7,998 bases of DNA, taken from the NCBI RefSeq assembly GCF_946477055.1, contig NZ_CAMKXG010000168.1, positions 1 through 7,998 of the forward strand, in the 5' to 3' direction. Positions 1 through 6,880 of the stretch are shown here, one piece after another. Below the pieces are notes generated by a model that searched no databases, was not told the DNA's origin, and worked only from the letters and a program-made list of their open reading frames with translations. Within the stretch, counting starts at the first letter, position 1. Each line of letters starts with the position of its first letter. Position numbers and translations under genes: made by a program. The DNA comes from Lonsdalea britannica (lineage in GTDB: Bacteria > Pseudomonadota > Gammaproteobacteria > Enterobacterales > Enterobacteriaceae).

Positions 1-625
1 TGATTTGTTCGTTATCATCGAGCCAGGCGATGATCGATTCCGGCTCAATGTAGGCATGCTCCTGATACCCCACCTCATATTCTCGTTCAAAGATGTGACG
101 GGAGGCGGCAAACCCCGCGTCGATATCGCCCTTGATCGTATGGTGATGGTTAATCACGTTGCTGGCGCTGCCGGGGTGGATCAACCGCGCATCCGGCTTC
201 AGCGCCTCCTCGACGCCGGTGATTGGTTCGAACGGCGTATAGCGCACGCGGATCTTATCCGCCGCCAGACAGGCGGCCTCATAACTTTCAGCCGCAATCA
301 CGGCAATCACGTCGCCGCGAAAAGCGATATTGTCTTTGACCAGCGGCGGGTAGTCCGCCATTACCACGCCGATGTGACTTTCGCCGGGCACATCGCGCCA
401 GGTGGCGATCTTGACGACGCCCGGCACGTCTAATGCCGCGCTCAGGTCAACCTCTTCCACCCGACCCGCGGCGATATCGGCATAGCGGCACACGCCGTAC
501 AACATCTCTTTCATGACGATGTCGTCCCCATACACCGCGCTGCCTTTCACTTTGCCCAGACCGTCAACGCGAGGGACTTCGCGGCCCACGGTCTGCATGT
601 CCACTCCGTCTTTTGTTTCTTCCAT
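1..625 (-). CDS. Molybdopterin-binding subunit of a xanthine dehydrogenase/aldehyde oxidase-family enzyme, N-terminal part only
   Basis: The gene runs off the left edge; 208 codons are present. I read it by translating the minus strand from the ATG at 625. Residues about 13-134 look like the a/b hammerhead domain of molybdenum hydroxylase large subunits: the start VGREVPRVDGLGKVKG fits the usual 'G.....R.D...KV.G.A.Y..D' opening, and RGDVIAVIAAES (103-114) followed by AA..I.V.Y is a family hallmark. From about 157 the molybdopterin-binding domain begins, with YQEHAYIEPE at 187-196 matching the conserved 'Q.HaYlEP' segment. Such enzymes hydroxylate aromatic N-heterocycles or aldehydes and normally need FAD and 2Fe-2S partners, which are not visible here. 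Active-site residues lie beyond the window, so the substrate cannot be read; purine oxidation is only one option. Translation looks coupled: the Shine-Dalgarno GAGG overlaps the stop codon of the preceding gene, 8 bp away. An internal Met at residue 10 is a less likely start. Confidence 0.9.
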   Translation of the reverse strand, partial: MEETKDGVDMQTVGREVPRVDGLGKVKGSAVYGDDIVMKEMLYGVCRYADIAAGRVEEVDLSAALDVPGVVKIATWRDVPGESHIGVVMADYPPLVKDNIAFRGDVIAVIAAESYEAACLAADKIRVRYTPFEPITGVEEALKPDARLIHPGSASNVINHHHTIKGDIDAGFAASRHIFEREYEVGYQEHAYIEPESIIAWLDDNEQI

Positions 626-633
626 TGTTAACC

Positions 634-1587
634 TCATGGGTGACGCGGACTGCCGTCAGCCAGCAGCGCTTCGCCTTTGATCGTGGTGATAAGGCCGTAA
701 GCCTGAGGCTGACGATGCAGATCGAAATTGAAGGTAGTGCGTTTGTAGATCTGGCAGAAATCGAGATCGCAGTGGGCGATGGCCACTTCGTCGCCTTTGG
801 TGACACAGCGGGCGACCACTTCGCCCGAGGGTGCGATAATGCAGCTGCCGCCGATGTGATCGACCCCCTCTTCCGTCCCCGCCTTCGCCACGCCGACGAC
901 CCAGGTTCCGTTCTGATAGGCCCCAGCCTGCATAGACAGCTGGTTATGGAACAGCGACAGGTCATCGTGTTCCGGCGCAGGCGCGTTGTGTACCGGCGTG
1001 TTGTAGCCAATCAGCACCATTTCCACCCCCTGTAGCCCCATCACGCGATAGGTTTCGCACCAGCGACGATCGTTGCAGATCGCCATGCCGAACCGACCGT
1101 CAAAGGCGTCAAACACCGGAAATTCATTGCCGGGCGTGAAATAGCGCTTTTCCAGATGCTGGAACGCGCGCCAGGGTTCGTGCTCACGGTGTCCCGGCAG
1201 GTGAACCTTGTGGTATTTGCCGACGATTTCGCCGCTTTTATCCACCAGAATCGACGTATTAAAGCGTTTCTTTTCTCCTTGCTCCCGGCTCAGCTCGGCG
1301 TAGCCCAAACAAAACCCCACCTGCAAGGTCTTCGCCAGTTCGAACAGCGGCAAGGTTTCGGTTCCCGGCATCGCGGTTTCACACCACCGGTCCAGCTGCG
1401 CTTCGTCTTCGATGTACCAGCGCGGAAAGAAAGTGGTGAGCGCCAGCTCGGGATAAACAATCAGATCCGCGCCCAGCTGATGGGCTTCCCGCATCAGGTT
1501 CATCAGACGCGCCACCACGGCGGCACGGGAATCCACTTTGTTGACCGGCCCTAACTGGCCGATAGCGACATTGACATAACGCCCCAT
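634..1587 (-). CDS. N-carbamoyl-D-amino-acid hydrolase (nitrilase superfamily)
   Basis: This 317-residue cytoplasmic enzyme should hydrolyse an N-carbamoyl (ureido) group to the free amine, CO2 and ammonia. It closely resembles the Agrobacterium D-carbamoylase: PELALTTFFPRW, KRRFNTSILVDKSG-like, HLPGH, QHLEKRYF and CNDRRW blocks are all present in order. The nitrilase triad is intact as Glu47 (YPELAL), Lys127 (KYHKVHLPG) and Cys171 (AICNDRRW). His129 and His144, important in the Agrobacterium enzyme, are also present. The family is usually about 304 residues; the extra length is a short C-terminal tail after HRQPQAYGLI. I chose the ATG at 1587 because the homology begins there and AGAGGAGA lies at good spacing; the open frame extends upstream to 1755 but that part overlaps the previous gene. 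It follows the M20 amidase by 29 bp. D-selectivity is inferred from the family; N-carbamoyl-beta-alanine or a ureido acid is an alternative substrate. Confidence 0.92.
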   Translation of the reverse strand: MGRYVNVAIGQLGPVNKVDSRAAVVARLMNLMREAHQLGADLIVYPELALTTFFPRWYIEDEAQLDRWCETAMPGTETLPLFELAKTLQVGFCLGYAELSREQGEKKRFNTSILVDKSGEIVGKYHKVHLPGHREHEPWRAFQHLEKRYFTPGNEFPVFDAFDGRFGMAICNDRRWCETYRVMGLQGVEMVLIGYNTPVHNAPAPEHDDLSLFHNQLSMQAGAYQNGTWVVGVAKAGTEEGVDHIGGSCIIAPSGEVVARCVTKGDEVAIAHCDLDFCQIYKRTTFNFDLHRQPQAYGLITTIKGEALLADGSPRHP

Positions 1588-1616
1588 GAGTACTTTCTCC
1601 TCTAAAACATGCGGTA

Positions 1617-2852
1617 TCAGACGCGATCGGCGCGCTGGACAACCGCGCCCAGCAGCACGTTCGCACCCGCAATCAAATCCTTTGGCGCCGTATACTCCTG
1701 CGTGTTGTGGCTTAATCCCGCCACGCTCGGGACAAAAATCATTCCCGCCGGACACATCTCCGCCATAATCTGCGCATCATGCCCCGCGCCGCTCGGCATG
1801 CGGCGGAACGCCAGTCCGCGCTTGCGCGCCTGCGCCTCAACGAGCGCCACCATCTCCGGCGCAAACGGCGTTGGTTCGAAACGGGCCAGCGATTGACGCC
1901 GCAGCGCGATCCCTTCCTCTTCCGCCGCCTGCTCGGCAAACGCCCACAGGCGCTGTTCCGCCTCGCGCAACGCATCAGCATCCGTGTTGCGTAGATCCAC
2001 CGTCAGCGTCACCCTGTCGGGGATCACGTTGACCAGATTCGGGCTGAACACCGCATGGCCGACCGTCGCTACCTGATCGCCACCCAGCGCTTGCGCCAGC
2101 TGGCGGGCAAACACGCCGATCTGCGCCGCGACATAGCCAGCATCCCGCCGCAAACGCATCGGCGTGGTGCCCGCATGGTTGGAGACGCCTTGCAGTTGGA
2201 ATTCGGTCCAGGAAATGCCCTGCACGCCCTCAACGACCCCGATACTGATTTCCTCTTCATCCAGCACCGGGCCTTGCTCGATGTGCAGTTCGAAATAGCT
2301 GTCGACGTGGTTTTCCCCTACGGAGGCCGTGCCGTGGTAGCCAATGCGACGCAGCGCCTCGCCCACGGTCACGCCATCAATGCCGCGCGTTGCCAGCGCG
2401 GTTTCCAGCGCGAGTCCTCCCTGATACACCAGGCTGCCCATCATGTCGGGTTGAAAACGCGCGCCCTCTTCATTGGTAAAGAACGCCACCGCCACCGGTC
2501 GACGCAGGCGAAGGCCGTTCTCTTTTAACGTGGCGATCACCTCCAGCCCGGACAGCACGCCGTAGTTGCCGTCATACCATCCGCCCGTCGCCACGGTATC
2601 GATATGCGACCCCATCATCACCGGCGGCGCATCGGTGAGTCCGGGATAGACGCCCACGACATTGCCGATGGCGTCGACCGAAATCGCCAATCCCAGCGCC
2701 TGCATACGCGCGACGGTCCAATCCCGCCCCTGTTTATCTTCATCGCTGAGCGCCAGTCGGCATACGCCGCCCTGCGGCAGTGCGCCTATCTCGCCCAGCG
2801 CATGCAACGACGCCATCAGGCGTTCGCCGTTAATCTGTAACTCGCTCGTCAT
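1617..2852 (-). CDS. M20-family Zn-dependent amidase (N-carbamoyl-L-amino-acid hydrolase / allantoate amidohydrolase type)
   Basis: This is a 411-residue cytoplasmic metallo-hydrolase, near the usual 400-420 for the hydantoinase/carbamoylase (AmaB/AllC-like) family. Metal-ligand motifs appear in family order: GSHIDTV (His83), WYDGNYG (Asp94 as the bridging carboxylate), FTNEEGARF (catalytic and ligand Glu128/129), ELHIEQGPVL (His190) and SHNTQEYT (His382). The SNHAGTTPM block at 225-232 and GAGHDA at 355-360 mark the dimerisation/substrate-binding region, where His226 and the following Arg normally contact the substrate. The family hydrolyses carbamoyl or ureido groups of L-amino acids, beta-ureidopropionate or allantoate; which one applies cannot be read here. 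I chose the ATG at 2852 because GAAGGTG lies 5 bases upstream; the frame stays open to 2903, but a start there would run into the permease gene. It sits 35 bp after the permease and 29 bp before a second, unrelated carbamoyl hydrolase of presumed opposite stereopreference. Confidence 0.92.
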   Translation of the reverse strand: MTSELQINGERLMASLHALGEIGALPQGGVCRLALSDEDKQGRDWTVARMQALGLAISVDAIGNVVGVYPGLTDAPPVMMGSHIDTVATGGWYDGNYGVLSGLEVIATLKENGLRLRRPVAVAFFTNEEGARFQPDMMGSLVYQGGLALETALATRGIDGVTVGEALRRIGYHGTASVGENHVDSYFELHIEQGPVLDEEEISIGVVEGVQGISWTEFQLQGVSNHAGTTPMRLRRDAGYVAAQIGVFARQLAQALGGDQVATVGHAVFSPNLVNVIPDRVTLTVDLRNTDADALREAEQRLWAFAEQAAEEEGIALRRQSLARFEPTPFAPEMVALVEAQARKRGLAFRRMPSGAGHDAQIMAEMCPAGMIFVPSVAGLSHNTQEYTAPKDLIAGANVLLGAVVQRADRV

Positions 2853-2887
2853 CACTTCACCTTCTCCCTTCTGTTGACCGTGCTGCA

Positions 2888-3664
2888 TCAACGATGCGCC
2901 CAATGCGTCATCCGCTTCTCAACCAGAGCGAAGAGTTCGTACATCACGACCCCCATCGCGCCGATGACGATTAACCCGGCAAACACCAGCGCCATATTCA
3001 TGTTGGAGCTGGCCGCCATCATCAGGTAGCCAATCCCCAGATTGGAGGCCACCGTTTCTGAGATCACCGAGCCGACAAAGGCCAGCGTGATCGCCACTTT
3101 TAATGAAGCGAAGAAATACGGCAGTGACCGGGGCAAGCCGACCTTTTTAAGAATGTCGAGGCGGGATGCACCCAGCGAACGCAGCACGTCTTCCATCTCC
3201 GGCTCCACGGTGGCAAGCCCGGTGGCAACGTTGACCACCACCGGGAAAAAGGAGATCAGAAACGCGGTGGCGATAGCCGGTAGGGTGCCGATGCCGAACC
3301 ACACCACCAGCACCGGCACAAATGCCACCTTGGGAATCGCGTTGAATCCGACCAAGAGGGGATATATCGATTTGTACACCAGCGTGGAGGCGCCCACGGC
3401 CACGCCCAAGACCAGGCCGAAGACCACCGCCAGCACAAATCCCACCAGCGTGGTGTACAGGGTCTGCAAAGAGTGGACGGCGATGGGACGCCAGTCGGCA
3501 ATCAATGAGCGGTAAACGTCGCTCACCGAGGGAAACAGGTAACTCGGGACATTCAGCCCCACCACCACCGCCTGCCAGACGCCCCCGATGAACAGCAGCA
3601 GCGCCCAGGGGGCCAGTTTGATTAACGTATGTCGCGGTATCACGATAGGCGTCCCGTTATGCAT
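2888..3664 (-). CDS. ABC transporter permease, SsuC/TauC/ThiX-like
   Basis: A 258-residue inner-membrane protein with about six hydrophobic segments, near residues 17-35, 67-92, 100-125, 126-150, 188-210 and 225-248. The cytoplasmic EAA loop that docks on the ATPase is clear at 154-182 (EPEMEDVLRSLGASRLDI then KKVGLPRSLP). The NAIPKVAFVPVLVVWFGIG segment at 108-126 is typical of the nitrate/sulfonate/taurine/HMP branch of BPD permeases. The frame is open back to 3718, but I place the start at the ATG at 3664, which overlaps the ATPase stop by 8 bp. No Shine-Dalgarno precedes that ATG (the upstream bases are pyrimidine-rich), so translation is probably coupled to the ATPase gene. It forms the membrane channel of the importer made with the two preceding genes. 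Substrate specificity cannot be told from the permease. Confidence 0.95.
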   Translation of the reverse strand: MHNGTPIVIPRHTLIKLAPWALLLFIGGVWQAVVVGLNVPSYLFPSVSDVYRSLIADWRPIAVHSLQTLYTTLVGFVLAVVFGLVLGVAVGASTLVYKSIYPLLVGFNAIPKVAFVPVLVVWFGIGTLPAIATAFLISFFPVVVNVATGLATVEPEMEDVLRSLGASRLDILKKVGLPRSLPYFFASLKVAITLAFVGSVISETVASNLGIGYLMMAASSNMNMALVFAGLIVIGAMGVVMYELFALVEKRMTHWAHR

Positions 3665-4436
3665 GATGTTGAGAAGCGATGTGTTCGCGCAATGCGAGCA
3701 CATCGCGAGCAAATTCATCGGTGTAGGCGATTTGGAGGTCGCGCGGGCGCGGGAGATTGATCTCCCGACGAGCGATAATGCGGCCGGGTCGCGCGCTCAT
3801 GACGTACACGGTATCCGCCAGAAAAACCGCTTCGCGCAGATCGTGAGTGACCAGCACCACCGTGAAAGGCGCGTCCTGCCACAGGTCACGCACCATGCAC
3901 CACAGCTCTTCACGGGTGAACGCATCCAGCGCGCCGAACGGTTCATCCAGCATCAGCAAACGCGGCTTGTGGATCAGCGCGCGACAAATGGAGGCCCGCT
4001 GCTGCATCCCACCGGATAGCTCCCACGGAAATTTGTCCTCATACCCTTCCAGCCCGACGCGTTTAAGCAAGGCGCGCGCCTGCGCTTCGTACTCCCGCTT
4101 TTTTTTATGTCGCGTTGAACGGTAAGGCTCGACGATTTCCATCGGCAACATGACGTTTTCCAGCGTGGTGCGCCAAGGCAACAGGTTCGAAGCCTGAAAC
4201 GCCATGCCGACGCATTTCTGCGGCCCCGCCACTTCCCGCTGGTTAACGAAAACGTAGCCCTGGGTGGGTGAAATCAGCCCAGAGGTCAACTTCATGAACG
4301 TCGACTTGCCGCACCCGGAAGGGCCGACCAGCGCCACAAACTCATTTTCATCAATGCTGAAGTTAATCTCTTCAATCGCCAGCGTTTGGCTGTGCTGATA
4401 GGCCAGACTGACATTGTCGAATTTCACGAAACTCAT
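3657..4436 (-). CDS. ABC transporter ATP-binding protein, SsuB/TauB-like
   Basis: A 259-residue cytoplasmic ATPase with every nucleotide-binding element: Walker A GPSGCGKST at 38-46, Q-loop Gln81 (FQASNLLPW), ABC signature LSGGMQQR at 140-147, Walker B LLMLDEP at 160-166, D-loop GALDA at 168-172 and switch His198 (VTHDLREA). The FQ..NLLPWRT stretch and DLREAVFLAD are characteristic of the nitrate/sulfonate/taurine importer branch. The ATG at 4436 has a strong AGGGGAGA site upstream, and the gene begins 35 bp after the substrate-binding protein gene. An odd feature is a run of eight A on the coding strand at 4106-4099 (codons His110-Lys-Lys-Lys113), within a variable charged helix between the Q-loop and the signature. 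The reading frame is intact through it. Confidence 0.96.
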   Translation of the reverse strand: MSFVKFDNVSLAYQHSQTLAIEEINFSIDENEFVALVGPSGCGKSTFMKLTSGLISPTQGYVFVNQREVAGPQKCVGMAFQASNLLPWRTTLENVMLPMEIVEPYRSTRHKKKREYEAQARALLKRVGLEGYEDKFPWELSGGMQQRASICRALIHKPRLLMLDEPFGALDAFTREELWCMVRDLWQDAPFTVVLVTHDLREAVFLADTVYVMSARPGRIIARREINLPRPRDLQIAYTDEFARDVLALREHIASQHHA

Positions 4437-4471
4437 ACACGTTCTCCCCTGAAATCAGGCCAGCTTGCGAT

Positions 4472-5509
4472 TTACCGCACGGAGCGCTCTGCGCGTTCGG
4501 GCAATAACGCCCGCGTGAATACTGCGTCTGCCGTTGGGGTATTCTTCAACGCGAACGCGGCGACCACATCGCTGATGGACCGGTTCAGGCGGTCGGTATC
4601 CACATCACCCAAGCCGTTCTTGCGGGTTTCTGGGGTGACGACCAGCTGCCCAAAGGCCAGTTGCAGGCGCCGCGTTTCCAGTGGCAGATTGATCAACGCA
4701 TCCTGTTCTTTCACGAAGCTGGCCGCGCTGACGGGATCGGCCAGCGTTTCCTGCATCGCTCTGTTGAAGGCGCGCAGGAAGGCTTTCAGGATGTCCGGAT
4801 GTTGTTCCAGCATCGTTTTGCTGGCGATGAGGGTGTTGCCGTAGAGGTCAACGCCGTATTGCGCATAGGGGAAAACCACCAGATCGTCCGCCTTGACGCC
4901 GCGCGCCTCCAGATTCAACAGATTGGTAAAAGAGAATCCCGAAATGGCATCGACGTTCTTACGCACCAGCAGATTGGCGGTCACGGTGGGATCGGCGGAC
5001 TGCCACGTAACGGCATCCTTGTTTAACCCGTTTTTTTGCGCAAAGACCGGCCAGGACTTGCGTGCGGCGTCGAATACCGGGGCGGCGATGGTTTTGCCGG
5101 CTAACGCCGCCGGGGTCGTCACGCCAGAGCTTTTTAGCAAAAAGACGGCGGCGGGCGTGGCGTTATACACCATATAAATGCCCTTAACGCCCGTACCGGG
5201 ATGCCGGGACTCTTGCTCGATCAAGGCGTTGATATCGGCAAAGGCCATATCATAAGTCCCGGTCGCGACCCGGGTGACGGCGCCAACCGAACCGTTACCG
5301 GAGTCAATCTGTACGTCCAATCCTTCCTGACTGAAATAGCCCTTGGCCTTCGCCATCAAAAACGAGGCCGAGGGGCCTTCGAAACGCCAGTCGAGCGAGA
5401 ATTTCACTTTGACGGGGTCTGCCGCATAGGCCGGTGAAGCCACGACGGACAGGCACAGTAGCGCCAGGCAACCCCATTTGGGCACGTTTGCAAAGAGGGA
5501 TATCAACAT
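4472..5509 (-). CDS. ABC transporter substrate-binding protein, NMT1/THI5 (SsuA)-like
   Basis: A 345-residue exported protein. Residues 1-29 form a Sec signal peptide with a hydrophobic core (GCLALLCLSVVASP) and an AYA/AD cleavage site; no convincing lipobox is present, so it should be free in the periplasm. The mature start VKFSLDW followed by FLMAKAKGYFSQEGLDVQI (52-70) is the THI5/NMT1 family opening, and GTYDMAFADINALI (84-97) matches the conserved 'G..d.g..d....' strand. Relatives bind sulfonates, nitrate, thiamine pyrimidine precursors, riboflavin or other small ligands, so the ligand here is unknown; the downstream genes point to a carbamoyl or heterocyclic nitrogen compound. A TTG at 5524 extends the frame, but it would lie inside the Shine-Dalgarno; GAGGA at 5517-5521, 8 bases before the ATG at 5509, decides the start. 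It follows the regulator by 40 bp and precedes the ATPase by 35 bp. Confidence 0.93.
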   Translation of the reverse strand: MLISLFANVPKWGCLALLCLSVVASPAYAADPVKVKFSLDWRFEGPSASFLMAKAKGYFSQEGLDVQIDSGNGSVGAVTRVATGTYDMAFADINALIEQESRHPGTGVKGIYMVYNATPAAVFLLKSSGVTTPAALAGKTIAAPVFDAARKSWPVFAQKNGLNKDAVTWQSADPTVTANLLVRKNVDAISGFSFTNLLNLEARGVKADDLVVFPYAQYGVDLYGNTLIASKTMLEQHPDILKAFLRAFNRAMQETLADPVSAASFVKEQDALINLPLETRRLQLAFGQLVVTPETRKNGLGDVDTDRLNRSISDVVAAFALKNTPTADAVFTRALLPERAERSVR

Positions 5510-5549
5510 TACGCATGTCCTCAAGCTGGAAAATCAATGGTTAACAGGA

Positions 5550-6482
5550 CTAATCCCGGCATTTGTGGTCTGCCGTCGAGGGCGGATCCAGTGGGTACAG
5601 ATCGCCAATCTGTCGATGGATATCTTCCATGCGCTGCATGCGTTGGCTTGCCCTGTCGGAACAACCGGCGGCCAGTTCGTTGCCGATGAAATTCACCATG
5701 CTGATGGCGGTGGTGTAGGAATCAAAAATATCGCCGTGCCGTGCGGCGCAAGGGATAACGACATCGGCCAGCGCACAGACATCAGAAACCAGGGTGTTGC
5801 TCAGCGCGACAATGCGAGCCTGATAGTGCTTCGCAACGCTGACCAATGGCGCAAGCAGCTGCACCTGCCGGGGAAAGTCCACGACGAACAGCACGTCCGT
5901 GGGGCGGATGTCCGCCAGCACGTCGGCATATCTGGCCGCCGGATCGTTGACCAGCTGCACATCGCTCAACATGTGAGAAAACAGCGACTGCGCGTAAAAC
6001 GCCGTCGCGAAACTATTGCGAAAGCCGAGTACCCAGACGCGACGCGCGCCGCTTATCAGCGTGACCGCACGCCCCAACGCTGCCGACAGGCTGTCTTGCT
6101 GCATGCCCGCCAGATTTTCACGCTCGCGCTCAATGTGGGCATCCAGCCGTTCACGCAGCGTCTTTGGGTGCGACGTCCGCTGCTCGAGATTGCTTAGCGG
6201 CGAATAGCCCATAGGTTCAATCTCGCGGCATTTCATGCGGAACTGATTGAAATCCTGAAAGCCAAGGCGACGAAACACGCGCGCGGCGGTGGATTTGGAA
6301 ACGCCCGCCAGCTGAGCTAATTCAGTGGCGCTATAGCTGGCAAGGTGATGCTGATGATCCAGAATGACATCCACCAGCTTCCTTTCCGCCGGAGATAAGC
6401 TGCCGTATATGAGACGGATCGCGGTTTGCAGCTCCATCAACGTGCTGGGATGTTTATCTGGTGCAGATAGCGCGTTATTCAT
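5550..6482 (-). CDS. RpiR/MurR-family transcriptional regulator (HTH plus SIS domain)
   Basis: A 310-residue DNA-binding protein. The N-terminal RpiR HTH lies at about 12-88: LSPAERKLVDVILDH, then the helix-turn-helix SATELAQLAGVSKSTAARVF with RRLGFQDFNQFR, all typical of the family. A SIS-type ligand domain spans about 136-270 (ARRVWVLGFRNS then DVLFVVDFPR and ARIVALSN). The canonical phosphosugar-binding loop S-x-S-G-x-T is replaced by VVDFPRQVQ at 200-208, so the effector is probably not a sugar phosphate. I chose the ATG at 6482 because AGGGGGGAAGG sits directly upstream; the frame continues to 6545 without a comparable site. The gene leads the cluster, 40 bp ahead of the substrate-binding protein and on the same strand, so it is probably the local, autoregulated controller of the operon. 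Whether it represses or activates cannot be told. Confidence 0.92.
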   Translation of the reverse strand: MNNALSAPDKHPSTLMELQTAIRLIYGSLSPAERKLVDVILDHQHHLASYSATELAQLAGVSKSTAARVFRRLGFQDFNQFRMKCREIEPMGYSPLSNLEQRTSHPKTLRERLDAHIERERENLAGMQQDSLSAALGRAVTLISGARRVWVLGFRNSFATAFYAQSLFSHMLSDVQLVNDPAARYADVLADIRPTDVLFVVDFPRQVQLLAPLVSVAKHYQARIVALSNTLVSDVCALADVVIPCAARHGDIFDSYTTAISMVNFIGNELAAGCSDRASQRMQRMEDIHRQIGDLYPLDPPSTADHKCRD

Positions 6483-6690
6483 CCTTCCCCCCTGCCATCG
6501 TGATACCTGACGTTCCGTGATGTGGCATTCGCTCGTTTGGCACATCCGTTCTATGCAACAGCATCAAAAGAAACGTGCGTACCAAACACTAAGCAAGGGA
6601 TATTCCAAAACCACAAAATAAAAGTGGCTTTAAATTTAATGCATTGAAAAATAAATAGATTAATTTGTTTTTATTCGATAGTTCACGAAT
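6483..6690 (-). promoter_or_regulatory. AT-rich upstream region of the RpiR-led operon
   Basis: This gene-free stretch precedes the first gene of the operon and turns strongly AT-rich from about 6590 to 6690, unlike everything around it. It holds several palindromes suited to an operator: CCAC/GTGG arms around a 9-base AT spacer at 6611-6627, TTAAATTTAA at 6630-6639, AATGCATT at 6638-6645 and TATTCG/CGAATA at 6672-6691. No good sigma-70 promoter stands out on the minus strand. A partial sigma-54-like match lies at 6569-6585. I infer that the operon promoter and the regulator's own binding site lie here; the exact elements are not resolved. Confidence 0.45.
6611..6627. repeat. Small inverted repeat, candidate operator
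   Basis: CCAC (6611-6614) and GTGG (6624-6627) flank nine A/T-rich bases; two more positions on each side pair imperfectly. It lies about 130 bp upstream of the regulator's start in the AT-rich region. RpiR-family proteins bind inverted repeats of similar size, but the arms are short and could be chance. Confidence 0.25.
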
Positions 6691-6726
6691 ATTGAGCAGC
6701 ACGGAAGGGACGAGGATGAGACGATC

Positions 6727-6756
6727 CTGGTGCGACCGGTGGATGTTTCGCACCAG
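6727..6756. repeat. Perfect 9-bp inverted repeat
   Basis: CTGGTGCGA at 6727-6735 and TCGCACCAG at 6748-6756 are exact reverse complements separated by 12 bases. There is no T-run on either side, so it does not look like a terminator. It lies about 250 bp upstream of the regulator gene and about 210 bp beyond the end of the antitoxin gene. Role unknown. Confidence 0.6.
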
Positions 6757-6880
6757 AATGAAGCCGCATAAAGTCGCGCGTGGGTTTCACGCCGGGAAGC
6801 AGAGAACAACAAAAGCATGACCGAGGGAGAACCGTATCACCGTCGGGGGAGCATGGCCTTAGGATGACGTGGTATAGCTG

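Noticed and set aside
5..2877. Long plus-strand frames opposite the molybdenum enzyme and the two amidases, for example 5-433, 613-1035, 1156-1554 and 2055-2528
   Set aside because: They are antisense shadows of genes with clear family motifs, have no recognisable domains, and are rich in His, Arg and Gln as expected for complements of GC-rich coding DNA.
5031..5037. Seven-A run (A AAA AAC) in the substrate-binding protein gene as a frameshift site
   Set aside because: A AAA AAC is a weak slippery sequence in bacteria, there is no obvious stimulator, and the single-frame protein is complete and well matched to its family.
5510..5524. TTG start for the substrate-binding protein
   Set aside because: That start overlaps the GAGGA Shine-Dalgarno, while the ATG at 5509 lies 8 bases after it and gives a normal signal peptide.
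5478..6197. 239-codon plus-strand frame opposite the RpiR regulator
   Set aside because: The minus strand encodes an intact HTH plus SIS protein over the same bases; the plus-strand product has no motif and no suitable start signal.
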